NCBI RefSeq assembly: GCF_004404055.1
Contig: NZ_SOHK01000015.1
Coordinates: 124,001-188,000, forward strand
Origin: Cryobacterium ruanii
Lineage (GTDB): Bacteria; Actinomycetota; Actinomycetes; Actinomycetales; Microbacteriaceae
Direction: 5' to 3'
DNA: 64,000 bases
Shown here: piece by piece, positions 63,107 through 64,000 of the stretch
Numbering within the stretch: the first letter of the stretch is position 1
How the letters are laid out: every line of letters begins with the position of its first letter
Translations under genes and position numbers: made by a program
Notes under the pieces: generated by a model
What the model was told of the DNA's origin: nothing
What the model saw: only the letters and a program-made list of their open reading frames with translations
Database searches by the model: none

Positions 63107-63463
63107 CTAAGCCGGTGTGGGCGGCCGCGGCAGCGCCGGCTTGGCGCCTGGCTCGGCTGATTCCGGCGCGGGTGCGTACGTCTGCGGTGGTATCTGCGGC
63201 TGAGACTGGCGGGACTGCGCTGACTGCAACGCCGCCAGAACGCTGAGCGACCGCCTGATGCGGTCTTCGGCCTCGGTGTCGATCTGGCTCGCCGCAAGGT
63301 TCGCCTCGCTAACGGCGCGAACGACCTCATCCCGTTGGATTTTGACTCCCCGCGGTGCATCGATTCCGATGCGCACACTGTCGCCGCGGGCATCGAGCAC
63401 GGTGATGACGATATCGTCACCGATGAGGATCTTTTCCCCCGGTTTGCGTGTCAGAACGAGCAT
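63107..63463 (-). CDS. csrA: carbon storage regulator CsrA with extended C-terminus
   Basis: A 118-residue protein whose first 60 residues are a full CsrA: MLVLTRKPGEKILIGDDIV, VRIGIDAPRGVKIQRDEV, including the RNA-binding first strand and the GIDAP/I region with its late Arg. CsrA homodimers bind GGA motifs in mRNA leaders; in flagellated Gram-positives the partner is FliW and the target is the flagellin message. The family is usually 60-75 residues; here a Gln/Pro/Ala-rich tail of about 45 residues follows. It lies nine bases after the upstream partial gene, probably one transcript. Flagellar genes are expected just outside the window. Confidence 0.93.
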   Translation of the reverse strand: MLVLTRKPGEKILIGDDIVITVLDARGDSVRIGIDAPRGVKIQRDEVVRAVSEANLAASQIDTEAEDRIRRSLSVLAALQSAQSRQSQPQIPPQTYAPAPESAEPGAKPALPRPPTPA

Positions 63464-63472
63464 CGTTACAGC

Positions 63473-64000
63473 TTACCGTTCGCCGTCGTCGGGCCGAGAA
63501 TGCGGTGGCGCCGCGCGACGGCCGGTCGGCGCGGCGGCCACCCGCCCGTCCATCCATTCCACCGGCAGTCCGAGGTCGTCGACCGTGGCGGGTGAGGTCG
63601 TGAACTGGCGACCGAGCGCGGCGACCGCGTGCACCTGGACGACGGTGACGACCAGGTTGACCCAACGTATGGTGTCCTCAGTTTTTCGACTAGCGTCAAC
63701 CACCACCCAGACCTGATCGGCACCGATCGCGGCGAGTGTGGCCGCGCGCGCAATCACATCCGTGGACGGTTCGATACCGTAGGCGATGAACGTGCTGTGC
63801 CCAATCTCCACTCCAAGGGCCCTGGCCAGCACAGCGCCGCGGCGATCGTCGACGCGCTCGATCTGGTCGTTGGCCACGGCGCCAGAAATGCGCAGCTCTC
63901 CCGCACCGGCCACCCGCAACATAAGGCGAGCAACGGTGATCGGGTCTTGTTCGAGCCCGACGATCAAAACCAGGTCTCCGGGCCGGGTGAGCGGGGCCGG
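63473..64000 (-). CDS. unknown protein, possibly FlhF-like; 5' part cut by window
   Basis: The last 175 residues of a protein open to the window edge. The segment reads GDLVLIVGLEQDPITVARLM, ALARALGVEIGHSTFIAYG, ADQVWVVVDASRKTEDTIRW and ATVDDLGLPVEWMDGR. The alternation of strands and helices and the DQVWVVVDASRK region resemble the C-terminal part of an SRP-type GTPase such as FlhF, but no P-loop is in view and the G-motifs are not intact here. Its stop is nine bases upstream of csrA. A flagellar role is inferred from csrA alone. Confidence 0.75.
   Translation of the reverse strand, partial: PAPLTRPGDLVLIVGLEQDPITVARLMLRVAGAGELRISGAVANDQIERVDDRRGAVLARALGVEIGHSTFIAYGIEPSTDVIARAATLAAIGADQVWVVVDASRKTEDTIRWVNLVVTVVQVHAVAALGRQFTTSPATVDDLGLPVEWMDGRVAAAPTGRRAAPPHSRPDDGER

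Noticed and set aside
1-64000. tRNA, rRNA, CRISPR arrays, insertion sequences, prophage
   Set aside because: No transposase or integrase, no regularly spaced palindromic repeats and no cloverleaf with a TTCGA-type arm were recognised; the three tandem arrays in coding regions have no spacers and so are not CRISPR.

Overview
The window looks like the chromosome of a high-GC actinobacterium, most likely from or near the Microbacteriaceae. The evidence is a division and cell-wall cluster with mraZ, sepF, yggT and divIVA but no ftsA, a class II DAHP synthase, a PASTA kinase beside an Rv2175c homologue, a garA/MerR/pgsA block, and a C50-carotenoid operon. The family assignment is an inference from gene content. 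No rRNA, tRNA, CRISPR array, insertion sequence or prophage was seen. Almost everything is ordinary core genome.

Layout. 1-4.3 kb: the end of an App1-like phosphatase, then a minus-strand ABC importer (binding lipoprotein, ATPase and two different permeases). 4.5-7.5 kb: pyrD, nrdR and hisD. 7.6-9.4 kb: a flavin reductase followed by two damaged genes, the only decaying stretch. 9.4-13.8 kb: an acyltransferase and dnaE. 13.8-34.1 kb: a near-continuous minus-strand dcw cluster read from mraZ at the right to rluD at the left (mraZ, rsmH, ftsL-like, ftsI, murE, murF, mraY, murD, ftsW, murG, murC, ftsQ, ftsZ, yggS, sepF, yggT, divIVA, lspA, rluD). Many of its junctions are ATGA or GTGA overlaps. 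It starts at a clear promoter carrying three MraZ boxes.

34.4-45.5 kb: DUF3040, a polyprenyl synthase, an Rv2175c-like regulator, a LysM wall protein, a PknL-like PASTA kinase, DAHP synthase, PlsC, a ROK kinase and a FadD15-like ligase. The order resembles the mycobacterial Rv2166c-Rv2187 region. 45.7-52.0 kb: peptide deformylase, a MinD-like ATPase with a repeat-rich N-terminus, pyruvate carboxylase and a ParA-like ATPase. 52.4-56.9 kb: two MerR regulators, GarA, PgsA, a Nudix hydrolase, Apt and a MarR regulator. 57.0-62.6 kb: idi-crtE-crtB-crtI-crtYe-crtYf-crtEb, a complete route from isopentenyl diphosphate to a C50 cyclic carotenoid, divergent from the MarR gene. 62.7-64.0 kb: an S4 RNA-binding protein, CsrA with a long tail, and the end of a protein that probably belongs to a flagellar locus.

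The main unusual signals lie in the DNA rather than in gene content. A GCATCCGCT-type word is strongly over-represented and appears oriented with the chromosome strand rather than with genes. In-frame minisatellites extend the cytoplasmic tails of LspA and FtsW and the N-terminus of the MinD-like ATPase. A recurrent TANNNT-N6-RTG arrangement points to leaderless transcripts. MurE lacks the diaminopimelate-selecting DNPR motif. I found no clearly new multi-gene system.
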